Source: Fusarium oxysporum f. sp. lycopersici 4287 (Eukaryota; Ascomycota; Sordariomycetes; Hypocreales; Nectriaceae). From it: a DNA stretch of 64,000 nucleotides. The notes below the pieces were generated by a model. That model saw only the letters and a program-made list of their open reading frames with translations, was not told the origin of the DNA and made no database searches. The translations under genes and the position numbers were made by a program. This document shows positions 22,849 to 35,015 of this stretch, in pieces (position 1 is the first letter of the stretch; each line of letters starts with the position of its first letter). The stretch lies in the NCBI RefSeq assembly GCF_000149955.1, contig NC_030986.1, positions 2,882,084-2,946,083 on the forward strand, written 5' to 3'.

Positions 22849-24689
22849 TTTTACAGATTCGCAAGCATGAGCATGGCGTTTGGGATTACACGATTTGATA
22901 CCCCTGACATCAGGAAGTGAACGCACAGGAAAGTCAGGATTGGGGTGCATTGGGGACGGAGTTAAATAAGCATTTTGACGGACGCCGGTTAACATAAACA
23001 ATGATGCTGCGCCAAATCAACAAAAAGACCAATGGGAATCTTGGGAGGGCAAGACATCAGAGTTGCTTCCAGGACAACTGGGTTTTGGCTGCGAGCACTG
23101 GTTTCTAAATGATCTTTGGTCGAGACAGGCGTCGAAAAAATATCCTTAAGGGTATATATGAGCGTGTACATATTGCACTAGGGGATCTCGACGCGAAAAC
23201 AGTTTTGGAGTCAATAGGTATCATCAAAACGCTGTACATTATTAATATAATATGTTAAGATGCTAACGACTCCTGGTGAAGTCTGTAAACAATGTTGCAA
23301 TGGTGTGCACAATCACAAAGGCAACGTCTTTGAATATTCAAGTATTTTACTTGTAGCTGTAGATGTTTCGCAGCAAGGAGAATCAACATCACCAACAAGA
23401 ATTGATGGGCCCACGCATGACTCGGTATAACTTCAAGTCACGAGAGGTTTTAGTTCTTGAGAAGGCCGCGACAGGCGATAGGCGTTTCAGCCAAGAGGAA
23501 AGGATAGGGGCGATAGAATCGAGACCGTGCCTTGGACAGCCGCCCAGCTAACGTGGGCGGAAGGTTCCTCCCGTTTAAGGTCTGTTGTGAAAGTTCACAG
23601 ACAAGGGCATGCTCGGTGGAGCGCCTGCGCAAACACTGAAGAGACAAAGCCTTGTTCGAAACCAAAGAAACGTCTCATTTAAAGAGTAACTTTGAGCTTA
23701 TTCTGGTTAGCGGAGTAATTTTGCTCTGTTCTAAATCTGGTCATTATCACTTTCAATGGCGTTGTGTTACTTCGCGATAGCATTCATCCTTCGTCGGCTG
23801 TTATGCATCCATAGGTGCGTCTGAAGAACCTCGGTTTCATGTCATGGCAAAATAGACCCCTGATGCCCGATACGAGTTGACGCAGGAACAAGAGATTAAC
23901 TTACCGAATGTCCACACAGAATCGTTGCAAGAAAAGAATGATGCGCGTGGTGAAGCTGAGCATCAATCTCCTCTGACATCCCTATCGCGATATTCAACTG
24001 GCTGGCCAGGCGCCAGCGCGGGGCCGAGGGCTACATGGTTCGACCTATGATAGCCTGAAGCGCTGTGCAGCACAGATGCATCTGCATCTGCATTGCGCAG
24101 GTCAAGTGTGACGGACATGGAAGCTGATGCAAGGGTCCTCACGCTGACTGGACGGAATATCCGCACGAGGGGCCCGTTTTGGATCCGACCTTTTGAAACG
24201 CCCAAAGCCTCTGGATCAATAGGCTTCTCTGCTCACTGTATCGCCACGAGGATGCCCAGAACGCTAGCTGCCTTCAAGGCTAGAACATGCCCCAAATGAT
24301 CGCCTTGAAACCCACTAGCGACCGCCTTTGGTGCTGATGATGTACATGGATGGCGCTACGATTGGCCGATTATCGAAGCTCCTTGTCGTCCTGGCAAGGG
24401 GCTCAAGCGAGCTCTGTCTGAGGACTTCTTTTTCTCTCCCCAGATACTTGATAATCCTGCCATGAGCCACTCCTGGTGACGGCTCTTCTGTTTCGAATTC
24501 TCCTCTTGTTTTGTTTTGCTATCAACTGGCCGGCCCAGCACTTTCCTTCTACATACAGACTGATTTGGTTTTATATTTGTTTCTTACCCCCTCAACACCC
24601 TCTTCCTTCTGTTTCCTTTCGGGTCCCGTCCTTCACTGAAACTCACAAAACACTCTTGCCAACTGCCCCAAGAGACATATACGACGATC
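22849..24689. other. 1.8 kb intergenic region
   Basis: No exon chain is recognised. The last 200 bases are pyrimidine-rich and presumably form the promoter and leader of the BTB gene. Short plus and minus frames (for example near 23363-23551 and 24093-24299) look like chance. Confidence 0.5.
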
Positions 24690-25487
24690 ATGGTTCCTCT
24701 GTTTAGCCCCTCTGGCTTTGGCCGTTTCAAGGATAGCCATAGCCGTTTGACCGCAAGCGCTTCACAAAAGTCAGTGCCTTCGCCAATGCCTTCGCCTTCG
24801 CAGCCTTCGCCTGAACCAATGGCGACTGTACTTATTGGCCCCAAGCAACAGCGCTTCAAGGTCAACAAGCGACTGTTATGTGCAACTTCGCCCTTCTTTG
24901 CCGACCGTTTTGGTGATCCTTCGAGTTCCAAGTCAATCTCGTTATGGCTACCTCGCGAATCATCCTCCATGTTCGGTTTGTTTGTTGACTGGGTTCACCT
25001 CGGTCTTCGGTTTCGCCCACATCTTGATGAGATGATTTCTAATGCATACGATGCCGGCCTTGAAGCTTCTCAAAACATCCACTGGTCTCTCATCCGCTTG
25101 CACCTCTTTGCATCGCGTCTTGGACTCTATCGACTTCAGGATCTCGCCATGGACTCCATCCAGGACCTTTACCTTCGCTGCGATTGGGACGTTCCCTCTG
25201 GTCTCATCACCTTCCTCTACACAGAATGCGAGGATCTCGCTGCTATTCGACTTCGAAGATGGGCTGTCGCCATGGTCGCCTTCTCCTTTACCGGCGGGCC
25301 CCGTCTCACCTTCCACCCTCAGCAATCTGCTACTTCGGAACCCACCCGCTTCAGTGATCTACTAGAAGAGCTACCGGAATTTGCAAGCGACTATGACATA
25401 CATATGGAAAAGATGCGGCTCTCAGGTCTCGACATTCGCTTCAAGAACCCACACGCTGCGCATTCCAGCCAACCGCCTCCGCAATGA
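24690..25487 (+). CDS. BTB/POZ-domain-like protein, at least 265 aa
   Basis: ATG 24690 follows a pyrimidine-rich leader. Residues 1-45 are Ser/Pro-rich and contain a short tandem repeat (coded by CCTTCGCC units at about 24775-24815). From about residue 46 the pattern is that of a BTB fold: VLIGPKQQRFKVNKRLLCAT, then SPFFADRFG, then a helix-rich part (MFGLFVDWVHLG) and a BACK-like helical stretch (LHLFASRLGLYRLQDLAMDS). Fungal proteins of this type are plentiful and mostly uncharacterised; BTB domains mediate dimerisation and cullin-3 recruitment in known cases. The frame ends in two adjacent TGA codons at 25485-25490, but coding-like sequence goes on downstream, so the true C-terminus is probably elsewhere and is reached by splicing. 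Confidence 0.75.
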   Translation: MVPLFSPSGFGRFKDSHSRLTASASQKSVPSPMPSPSQPSPEPMATVLIGPKQQRFKVNKRLLCATSPFFADRFGDPSSSKSISLWLPRESSSMFGLFVDWVHLGLRFRPHLDEMISNAYDAGLEASQNIHWSLIRLHLFASRLGLYRLQDLAMDSIQDLYLRCDWDVPSGLITFLYTECEDLAAIRLRRWAVAMVAFSFTGGPRLTFHPQQSATSEPTRFSDLLEELPEFASDYDIHMEKMRLSGLDIRFKNPHAAHSSQPPPQ

Positions 25488-25784
25488 TGAGCGCGCATTT
25501 GGGTTCCGCCAATGTCCTGCTACTCACATCGCTCAAGCGTTGGCGAGCGACGATGCCCTCACGAATCAGGCTCAACAAAGCACCGCCGTGTTTACCAATC
25601 ATCGGTGAAGGAATCAGGGCCAGAATCCACAGGTTTAAGCGCCCCAACCCGGAGATATCGCGATGTCGTGCCCAGACCACTCTTTTCCGGACCGATGGAC
25701 TCAGATATCGGCGAGGACGACGATGACGAAATTTCAAAAGCGATAAAGCATGTAAGATCTATTTCAAGTACACTCAAGACTTGA
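25488..25784 (+). other. Probable 3' exons of the BTB gene
   Basis: Frame 1 is protein-like from about 25469 to 25600. A GTGAAG donor at 25600 and a CCCAG acceptor at 25666-25670 would then lead in phase to an acidic end (GPMDSDIGEDDDDEISKAIK) that stops at 25784. Reaching frame 1 from the BTB frame needs an intron that opens at the GTCTCG at 25426, the only GT nearby, and closes at 25468 (43 nt) or further on. The donor is weak, so a base error is the alternative. Confidence 0.45.
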
Positions 25785-26939
25785 AGGGAGACAATCATCG
25801 CTGAAGAGAGTGACTGATGAGAATGAATCCGGCAAGGGGGCTGGGTGTGAAACTCTGATCTGCTTGATCGCCATCACGACCCCATTATTCTCGAACAGCC
25901 CCAAGACAACTCAAAGAACTTGACTTGAAATTTGATCATCAAGATCAAACAGGACGACAACTGGACCAGCCCACTGTTCTCGAGCACGTCCAGAAAGTTA
26001 CTTCGCTGTCTCTCGGTTAGGAAGCTCGGGGGCCTTTATATATATCGCCTCATGTCTGTGACATGGGCCTTCGTCATACGACGATACTGGTTGTTCCACC
26101 AGTTTTTTTTCCTTTCTTTTTTATACGCAACCTAGTCAGGTCTCCCGGAGAGAGATGGCCAATGTTCAAGCGAGTCTTAAGAACAAGATAATATTCTTTG
26201 TAAAATAGTATTTAATGTACATAACGACAAGACATCCTATCATAACAAGAGAATAATCAAACATCATGGACTCTTCAACTATCTCATTCCATTTTACTCA
26301 AGAATAATATCTATGTTCACTTTCGATGGACGGTTTGTTTATGAAAAGTATTTTTTTGACATCATTCAGATCGTTGCTCGTTCTATGGATATTAAGTTCC
26401 ATTGCATCATTCGTCCAAGCTTGATACATCTTCATGGTTCGGGCCCACAAGGAGCTCAATCGTGTCTCTCGTCACAACATCCCCATTTATGGGGATGTCT
26501 GTTTTACTCAATTGCAAGGGTAAAAAATAACACGGCAAACGTAAGGCTCTGTTTGGCCTGCATGCTGTTCATTCCATCATATCATCATGAATTGTTGAAA
26601 AATCATCCCGTCTGGGGAAGAATTGAAAGGAAATTGACAAGTTATGTCGTTGGGCGATTGTCGAGGTAGAAAACGCGATGAGCAGAGACGCTCGCCTGCG
26701 TGCTGGGGAATCCCAGCGTATAGAAAGGTGAAGCAAAGTGTAGAAGCAGAAGGAAACCAGAAAATGAAGGCTATCGTCAGATAGACTGCTGCTGTCTAGA
26801 TGCATATGCAAATGTTGAGTCGCGGTCCCAATAAGATTTGATCAATGGGTGTGTCGGTATCCATGAACTCATAAAACTCGTCAGGTGACATAACCTTGTA
26901 GAATGTATAAAGAAAAGTAAAAAACACATATGAGGTGTG
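25785..26939. other. Intergenic, nothing recognised
   Basis: This 1.15 kb AT-rich spacer lies between convergent genes (BTB plus, broken conserved gene minus). It probably carries both 3' UTRs. No coding signal is supported. Confidence 0.5.
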
Positions 26940-28992
26940 TTAAAGCGGTGACTCGGAACGTCGACGTGGTTGGTCTCGACGACGGAAATCCTTAAGTCTT
27001 TCGTCGATATAAGCCAGTCGGCTTGCTAGCGATGATCGGGTAACTCCGTGGTTGCCTTCGCTAGATTGTTGGAAGGTTGCGAACGGCCGGCGAAGAGCGT
27101 CGGGGTCGTTGGCAGCTCCATGTGACAGGCGATTCGGGAAGGAAAAACTAGATCCTCCAAGAGCGAAAGGTGAGCCTAGTCGAGGGGGCACGTCTCCAAC
27201 TGGAGGGGCCAGCGTTTGCTGCTGAGCAGCTAGTGGCTGCGACGCTTCGAACAGCTGTTGGAGATTCTTGCGTGGGACAACGACGTCAGAGTCTATCTCA
27301 GGTTCAGTCTGAGGCGTTGCGAACTGGTCATTGGTGGCTGATAAGTCAACGATTGAGGCTGGGTCAACCCAAAGATCGGAGCCGAGACTGGGTCGCTTAA
27401 TCTTCCGAGCCTCTAGATGGTTGGACCGGCGCTTGTGGGTTGATCGGCTACGTGTAAGTCGGACCGGAGACATGAGAGCGCGGCGCGGGCCGCCTGCGTG
27501 AGTTTGTCTCTGCAACTTAGAATCCACAACGAAGTTTGAGGGTAGCGAGCTTGATGAGCTAGGGCCCTCTCTTCGCGCTCAAAGGGAGACGCAAGTTGTG
27601 TGTGCTNNNNNNNNNNNNNNNNNNNNNNNNNNNNNNNNNNNNNNNNNNNNNNNNNNNNNNNNNNNNNNNNNNNNNNNNNNNNNNNNNNNNNNNNNNNNNN
27701 NNNNNNNNNNNNNNNNNNNNNNNNNNNNNNNNNNNNNNNNNNNNNNNNNNNNNNNNNNNNNNNNNNNNNNNNNNNNNNNNNNNNNNNNNNNNNNNNNNNN
27801 NNNNNNNNNNNNNNNNNNNNNNNNNNNNNNNNNNNNNNNNNNNNNNNNNNNNNNNNNNNNNNNNNNNNNNNNNNNNNNNNNNNNNNNNNNNNNNNNNNNN
27901 NNNNNNNNNNNNNNNNNNNNNNNNNNNNNNNNNNNNNNNNNNNNNNNNNNNNNNNNNNNNNNNNNNNNNNNNNNNNNNNNNNNNNNNNNNNNNNNNNNNN
28001 NNNNNNNNNNNNNNNNNNNNNNNNNNNNNNNNNNNNNNNNNNNNNNNNNNNNNNNNNNNNNNNNNNNNNNTTGGGCGCGAGTGGCGGCACAAGTATGAGC
28101 CACCTGAACATATGGACCAGCAGCTCCTTGAGTGGGTGTGATGCTCCCCACTACTGAGATCAATATTTGTCTGAACCTTTGACCCCTTCCAACTCCTCCT
28201 CGCCTCTCGAGCCACACGCAAGCAGACTCCATGAGGAGGGATGCCGCTCTTCCCGATACGGAAGGGCGTGACCTTGGGGTCTTGCAAGTACATCATATAC
28301 GTAGACCATAGGTGCTGGTTCATAGGTTTCGTCCAGGGTGCTCTTCGAATGGTATCTCGAGGAACCTCCGTTTTGGCAGGCTTGAGAGTTTTACTATTGT
28401 CGTCGGCATTTGATAGCTCGTTCGCAAGATCTGCGTGCTCATTATCTGGGCTGATGCATTGACTCAAATCCTCAGAGCTGATAGAAAAGTAGCTCAGCAG
28501 GGAAGCACTCGTGTGTGTCGAATGAGCTGTTGAAGGCCGGCTGGACTCATAATCGGGACTAGATTCGAGGCTACTGAGAGTAGAATCGATAGACCAGTTT
28601 GGATATTGTTTGGTGGTCAAAGTTGGTAATAGGTCTGGAGCAGGAGTTTTTGGAGGCGAAAACATGCGCTCTGAACCACCGTGGGGTGTGAAGGGTATAT
28701 CGTCCATGTTGTTGAAATGTGACATCGGGTACAGTGTCTCTGCCATCTCCTCGTCAAGTACACGAGGCTCCTCGATACTGGGAATAGGGATGTCTGCAGC
28801 GGCAACCGACGCGAGAAACTGCTCTGTGGGCGCATTGAGATTTGACGCATTCCTCCTCTTAACTCGGAATCGGGGTCGCGGTGGGGATGGTGGTTGAGTC
28901 TCGCCATTTAGAGCAGGTTCGGGCGTTCTAGGGAGGTCCTCACGGCGCGCGCTTCTCGGCCAAGGGGCCGCGAGAGATTGGAAGTGCGACAT
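26940..28992 (-). CDS. Conserved fungal protein of unknown function, interrupted by gap 2
   Basis: ATG 28992 opens a frame that runs into gap 2 at 28070. Beyond the gap the C-terminal part runs from about 27575 to the stop at 26940. The first 190 residues are Ser/Pro/Thr-rich. They lead to a tight motif that looks like the conserved core: RRAPWTKPMNQHLWSTYMMY, followed by QDPKVTPFRIG and GIPPHGVCLRVAREARRSWK. Its Trp/Leu/Tyr spacing gives it a Myb-like flavour, but I do not recognise the family. The C-terminal part is basic then low complexity and ends in an Arg-rich helix (RLAYIDERLKDFRRRD). The frames at the two gap edges do not agree and each edge shows a frame break, so either introns lie in the gap or the flanking bases contain errors. 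Role probably nuclear; inference only. Confidence 0.65.
27607..28070. other. Assembly gap 2, 464 N
   Basis: This N run lies inside the minus-strand gene 26940-28992. It removes about 150 codons, or fewer if introns are included. Confidence 0.98.
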
Positions 28993-31900
28993 GGCGGGTC
29001 ACAAGGAACGCGAATGCGCTCCAGAGTCGCGTGAACTCCGAAATGGTGGTATAAGTATTCGAGAGAGAGCAGCGATAAGCGGGGCGGTTTGAGCGCAGAA
29101 CGAGTCGAGGCGAATGTTTCGGGATGCGACAGCGCTGTCTTAGATCTCGTCAAGATGTCGCACAGCAACTTAAACGATACTGAGCTCGAAGTTATCGACA
29201 AGGTTTTCGGCGATGTGCTTTCAGGCGCCGGATGAGTTGCAAAGTATAAGATCGAGCCGAAGGTTTAAGCGCGACAGGATGCGACAGACTGTTTAATTTG
29301 TGCGCGCGCCAATACTTTCCAGGGAAATAGACGAAAATACAAGAAAGCGTGTTGATTGTTCGATCGCCTGTCGTCGAGTTTGGTATGTGATAGACGGTAA
29401 TAAAACAAGGAAAGTATGTCTTAGACGAGAGTCGTTGTCGTGGTTATGGTCGTCATAAAAGGCGATGGCCGTTTATTGTTGTCACCGCCGCGGGATTTGT
29501 GGAGGTCTCCCAGTCGCAAATAAACAACAGCGGGTGGCGGTCTCGATTCGACGCGCCGTCGCAGTTGAGGGTCCCGTAGACAAGCAGTGAACAAGCTGAG
29601 CTCGCGCGACCGACAGTCGGCGCAATGTACGGGAGCACGAGAGATGAAGGGAGTATTGGGCGCAAACGAGAGACTGGAATGGAGAAACGGTGAGTGGGAA
29701 GAGAAAGGAAAGTAGACCGGGACGATGTGGGTGTGGTGGGCGGGAGTGTGCGCTATGTATGAATGGGCAAGCCAAATGCTCAACGGGAGGTGAGTGGAGA
29801 GCAGGGCCAGCTGGGAATGGACGGGCGGCTCGTTAAGCACAGTACGTCTCCTCTTCCTTGTCTCTCGACCCAACCAGGGTAGAGAAAAACTTGAAGCACA
29901 CTGGTCAAGGCCGTGGATGTGGGCCAACAGCGAACAGCGGGTGGCGCGAACGCTGCAGTCCAAGTAAGTAGGTACAGTACCTGGCAGAAGAGCTGTGCAA
30001 TGCTTGTTGGCTAGATACTGGCTCGCTAGATGCCGGTCGGTCCCAACGGTGCTGTGCTTCTCCAACACTATGCTTCAACTGAGGACAAAGCAGAGGACAG
30101 GACTCTCGTTCCACGACAGGACGCGATATTGATGTTATATTATATGATGCGCTGCGCTGCACTTTGCAATCGTGTCTTGACCTCTACGGTTTCTGGCGAT
30201 CCAGTGGTGAGTCCCTTGACGGTGGTGGTGAGGACGGCAATAAGCCCCCAACAGGCTGCGTGCTAGCGCAAAGCCCTTGTCAAGTCAACCCCGGCAGCGT
30301 CCGTGACAAGGAAGAGCTCAAGCAGCGGTCAGTGGGTGATGAGGGCACGTTGTGCCAGCTTGAGCGATAACCCTGGATGGTAGAGCAACCGTGATAGGTC
30401 TGATGAAGAGGTTGATGATCCTCAAGGTGATCGAGACCATGTGATGGAATGGAGACAAAAGGACAACCGACTGAGACCCTGCGTGCCTTGTTGCGTTGCA
30501 AGCGTACAGCACCGTACAGTATCCAGGAAGATCTCGGTATGGTTGACCTAGATTTGTGTTTATTTGTTTGATGTGAGCTTTGCTTCCCCGTTATCGTTGC
30601 AGACGTGATGATGAGTCCAGGATTGGCAGTTTTTGCATTCAAGTACCATTCGCCGGTCTTTGTTCCTCTGATCTGGTTCTGGAGCGGTCAACTCTCGGCG
30701 GCCGGCCGTGGGTGTTGACTTAGACTCGCTCGGGACCTCGCAGAAAGATGCGGCGTATGGTCAGTCTCTTGGGTTTGGGAGCGGCTGCAGAAAGGCAAAT
30801 GTGAATAATGGCCGAGAATCTGTCACACATGGAGCAATCAAAAATATAATTTTTGTTATGAAAGAGTTCAAGTTTCTCGAATATGAGCGTTTGCTGGATG
30901 ACATTCTGGAAACAACACTGAAGACGCGATCAAACTCATGTTTGTTTGTTATGATCTGAGAGCCTCAGATGAGACAACAGTAACCCAGGTTTTCCACGCT
31001 CCCCGTTGGCTAGCCTTGAAGTCGGGTACCACTTATTGGTGACCTAACGCACCCAGCATGTGCGTCTGCAGAGAGTGAGTTGATGATAGAATTGCTTGGT
31101 TGAGAGCAAAGGGCGAGGGGAAATGCGTCGAGAGCTAGCAAATAGCAGTATAATGTGACGATCCAACGAGAAGGCAGATTGCCTCTGTCATTTAGACAAG
31201 TCTCAGCGCCAGCATGTTTCGACCCCTGCCCAAGCATCCAGACTGAGCTGCACGTCGGCGGCAAGAATGAAAGACAGCGCAGGGAATGGACGCACAGCAC
31301 AGCTATCGCCCGCACTCACATGCATGCATTTGCTCTAAATGAATGACCTTTTGGGGGTTGATGGGGTTGTTTGTTTGAATAGGTTTAAATGTGTGGATGT
31401 CGTCTGAGGGTGAGGGGTTGATAAACGAAACAGAGAAATGGGTCAATATGACGCTGCATGTAAACAACTCAAACCTTGGGAAATACCTTGGGGATCTTCC
31501 TTTCTATCGATCCTGCCTTCCATTGATGAGGAAGCATAGACTTCCTCACCTCCAACTAACCTAGCGCACTTAACACTCACTCAAGAAAGCAACTACTACG
31601 TAGAAATAGTACACCATAAAAACTTGGAACAAAGGTGGCTGGGGATTAACGCGAAAACCGAACGCGTCGACGCGTCACTCCCGACGAGCCAATGAGAAAG
31701 CACCTTGGTTTGTCAGTCACACGGACTAGATCATTGTTGTAGCTTGAGCAGACCAACTACGAATCAGAGCATTCAATTGATCTTGATGCAATTATTTCAC
31801 AGCTACATGATGAGATTCTTTACCATCCTTATCCATAAAGCACAGTAAGTATCTCATTTCCATTTGGACAAGCTTGCAGCACACCTTTCGGTACTGCTCC

Positions 31901-32660
31901 ATTCTTGTTATCACAAGAATTCTATCCAGAATCAAAGGATGTCTAGGGTGGCAGTGGCGGTGGTGCCCTACCCCTCTCAGCTAGGTGGTAGCTTCACACA
32001 GGCCGGGATTGGCTCTTAAGCGACCGTCAAATCAGAGGCCAAGGTGTGACAGAGAACGGCCTAGAAGGGAAGTGGATGGAACACTGTGTTTTTCTACGAT
32101 GTGCTGATCTCATCTGAGCTGAGACTGGTAGGTAGTAGCCACTAACAAAAACACGAGTGCAGCACCACGCTAAACTCATCACAACCTGGATGATAAAGCC
32201 TGGATCATTAGGAGGGCACTATAGTCCAAGTTTACAGCTGACACTGATGTCATGTGTATCTAGAGATGGACATCCAATCAACAAGACCAACATAACAGTG
32301 ACGGACAGAAAAACACACAAAAATGAAGTATGGCATGACGTACTATTGTATAGATCTAATCGAGCTGGTGAGTTCATATCTTGAGACATAAAGTTTGCAA
32401 ATGCCATTGCGGGTATCACCATCTTGGCTGGTATAAGTTGAATCATACGACGGCGTGGGAGTTGATAAAGATATAGTGCAGGCAGGAGGGAGATAAAACC
32501 CTGTCTTGCTGCAGCTTTTTGTCCAGAAAGTTGACTGATTGTGACCATTGTAAAGGAGTCACTCGAGTCCTTCATAAAACAGACGTGTCCCATATTAAGA
32601 TATTGGACTGCTGTTCAATTGCAGATACTCCCCATTAACGTACCTGAATCGTATGTATGC

Positions 32661-32686
32661 AAAAAAAAAAAAAAAAAAAAAAAAAA
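32661..32686. repeat. Poly(A) run, 26 bases
   Basis: This uninterrupted A run sits inside the gene-poor block. It could be a simple replication-slippage tract or the tail of an inserted reverse-transcribed element. No element body is recognised next to it. Confidence 0.6.
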
Positions 32687-34289
32687 GAAAATGAGAGCAG
32701 TAACTCTGACGATGTGCTCAAAGGTGGACTCGAGGGTGCCATGGTTCGTATGCCAGACGGATATGTTCGAGGTTATTGAAGCGTTGCAAACAAGTTCTTC
32801 AATACGAGAATGAGGAACCTCTCGTACACCCTGAAAAGTCAGTACCAGTTGGGAAGAAGGCCATGGGCCGCCAGTTCTATTACAACTTTTCTCTTGATAA
32901 GGGTGGTAGCGTGACACCTATTTACGCAGTCTACTCATATGGGAGGGAACCTTGGTTGTGATCAAAATCACTCACGATAATGGATAAGAATACTCACCAA
33001 TACCGGGCCAAGATTGCAAGAAGTCTGGGTCATGTATCTAACGCTCTTGCACCCTTGAGGTGTCTCGTAAGGTGATATTCCCTGTAAATGTTCTTTCGAC
33101 AACAACCAACAGTGGAGGGATGGCGAGTCTATCCACCGGGTTGACGATTGATACTCAGGTTCATCTGGAAATGGCCATTGACTCTATTCGACGCACTATC
33201 TTCTATCCAAATGTTCGAGATTATAAGACGTATGGACCGATCTGCAGTAAGGAACTGAGTCCACCATCAAGGTCGAGGTCAGTCCAGGCATCGACACATA
33301 ATAGCCCAGCCACTATTTGAAAGCTGCAATTAAATGAATATTCGAATCCTATTGTCGTGTAACGTGCACCTAGACCTCATGTCAACGTTGGCCCAGAAGG
33401 CAAAGATGTAGAGTATATGTTTTATTACATAAACATACCCGAGACGGAGCAACGAGCGAAGGGTGCAAATATAGCTGGACGATGATCGTACATTGGGTTC
33501 CAAGGGGGTTTCTCACTAATACTTCTGGCAATCGCGGCCCTCGACGATGTGGTGCATCGCTATGTAGGACAAGATGTTCTTACACAAGCCCCCGAGAATA
33601 CGACAGCATGCTAAATACTTAAGAGCAACATAAAGCCCATGGCAAAGATGATGGATACCGAGAAGCGGTCCGCAGACATATGAGTCGCCACTTCAAACCC
33701 ATAAGCCCATACGTAGGGGCAGCCTTCAACGCAGAAAGCAAGTCGAGGAGGCGGATTCTGACATCACCATCAGCAAGACTGATATAACTTGAGCATTTAA
33801 ACTCTGCCGTTGCTTGACTGAATGGATAGCTTATAGCTGTATCAATCGAAGGTTTGTTTGGAGTAGGCACGGTGATAGGGTTTGGGCAGAAACCAGACGG
33901 CGCATTTTCCCTTAAAGAATACTTCTAAAAAGAATTAAGAAGGAAGAAAAGTTGCAAGAAACAGAACTAGTCGGGCTCTTTGCATTGGCATCTAGGCCCT
34001 TGCTGATATTGGACGGTCCAATTGCGCAACTGAGTTGATAGGATAGATATCAAATGGCGCTCATCCAGGGACGGCCAATCACTTCACATACGCATTCCTG
34101 AGTACAGGCCAAGGAGGGAGAACAGAGGGGTGACTGCTGTTTCTCATGTATTCAGTCATAATGAACTAAGGATAGAAACTCGTGAATGCTCGGGGACAAT
34201 GAACTGTGACACTGATGATAAAATAAAAGAGAGCTGAGTATGCGATAAAGAAGCTTTAAGAACGCCTGGATATAGAGACCAATCTGAAG

Positions 34290-34680
34290 AATAGACTGAT
34301 ATTAAGAGCCATATATATATAAGATGTCATGGTATAAGCAATTTCTCCATAGTTTGGGTTATTGGTTATTCTATGAGTATATATATATATAAGACAGGGA
34401 TGTGCTTGTTAGTATATCTGCTATTAGTTTAAGAACCGAGTAAATAATGCAAAAATAAGAGATCTTAATTTAGGCATATGATATTGTTATATTTGATATC
34501 TTCCTCAGTTATTAATTAAACTTTCACTAGAAACTCTTATATCTGTCGTAAGAAGCGTATGGATAAGATGCTTTCACGTTGTGTAATGAAATTAGCTAGG
34601 AAATTTAAAATATTATATGAGACAACGTTGGTCCCAATGCCTACCTTATGATACTCAAGCGATACAATTAGTAAATTCTT
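34290..34680. repeat. AT-rich stretch with two (TA)n tracts
   Basis: TA microsatellites at 34311-34320 and 34379-34390 are both followed by AAGA. The surroundings are rich in TAA and TTA words. It could be a decayed repeat or simply promoter-distal AT-rich DNA. Confidence 0.4.
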
Positions 34681-35015
34681 AATAAATCAAGAACGATGAA
34701 GATAACAGTATGAGAGATCAATTTGTTGTCTCCTGAGTTGCCCGGCCAAGAGCAGAGTCGCTCCGGATAATACGGCGCCGCCACGGGGCTTGGGACGGCA
34801 ACCCCGCAATCATGACGCCCCACATCCCCCGCCAACCTCAAACTTGCACTGAACCAACTCTTGCTCTCTGTTTGAGTCATCTCAGCCTCACCGACACTAG
34901 CACCAACAGCAAGCGCATGCTGTATCCTTTGCGCCCAAGATTATTCATAGACTATAGAAACGTCTCTCTTTGTAAATTTCGTCTCGATTGGATTAATCCG
35001 CCGTCAAGGTTAATC

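Larger units (their letters stand above)
28993..35015. other. 6 kb gene-poor block
   Basis: No convincing gene is recognised. The first kilobase should include the promoter of the minus-strand gene ending at 26940. Near 29430-30070 the minus strand is open for about 215 codons, but with a composition typical of chance frames. Around 32760-33330 (plus) and 33620-33870 (minus) there are protein-like fragments cut by stops that could be gene relics. From about 33900 the sequence becomes AT-rich with TA microsatellites, until the Rtg2-like gene starts. Confidence 0.45.

Noticed and set aside
29421..30068. A 215-codon minus-strand open frame
   Set aside because: Its composition is rich in His, Ser, Leu and Cys with no motif, other frames on the same strand are also open, and it lies in GC-rich promoter-like sequence. 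It looks like chance.
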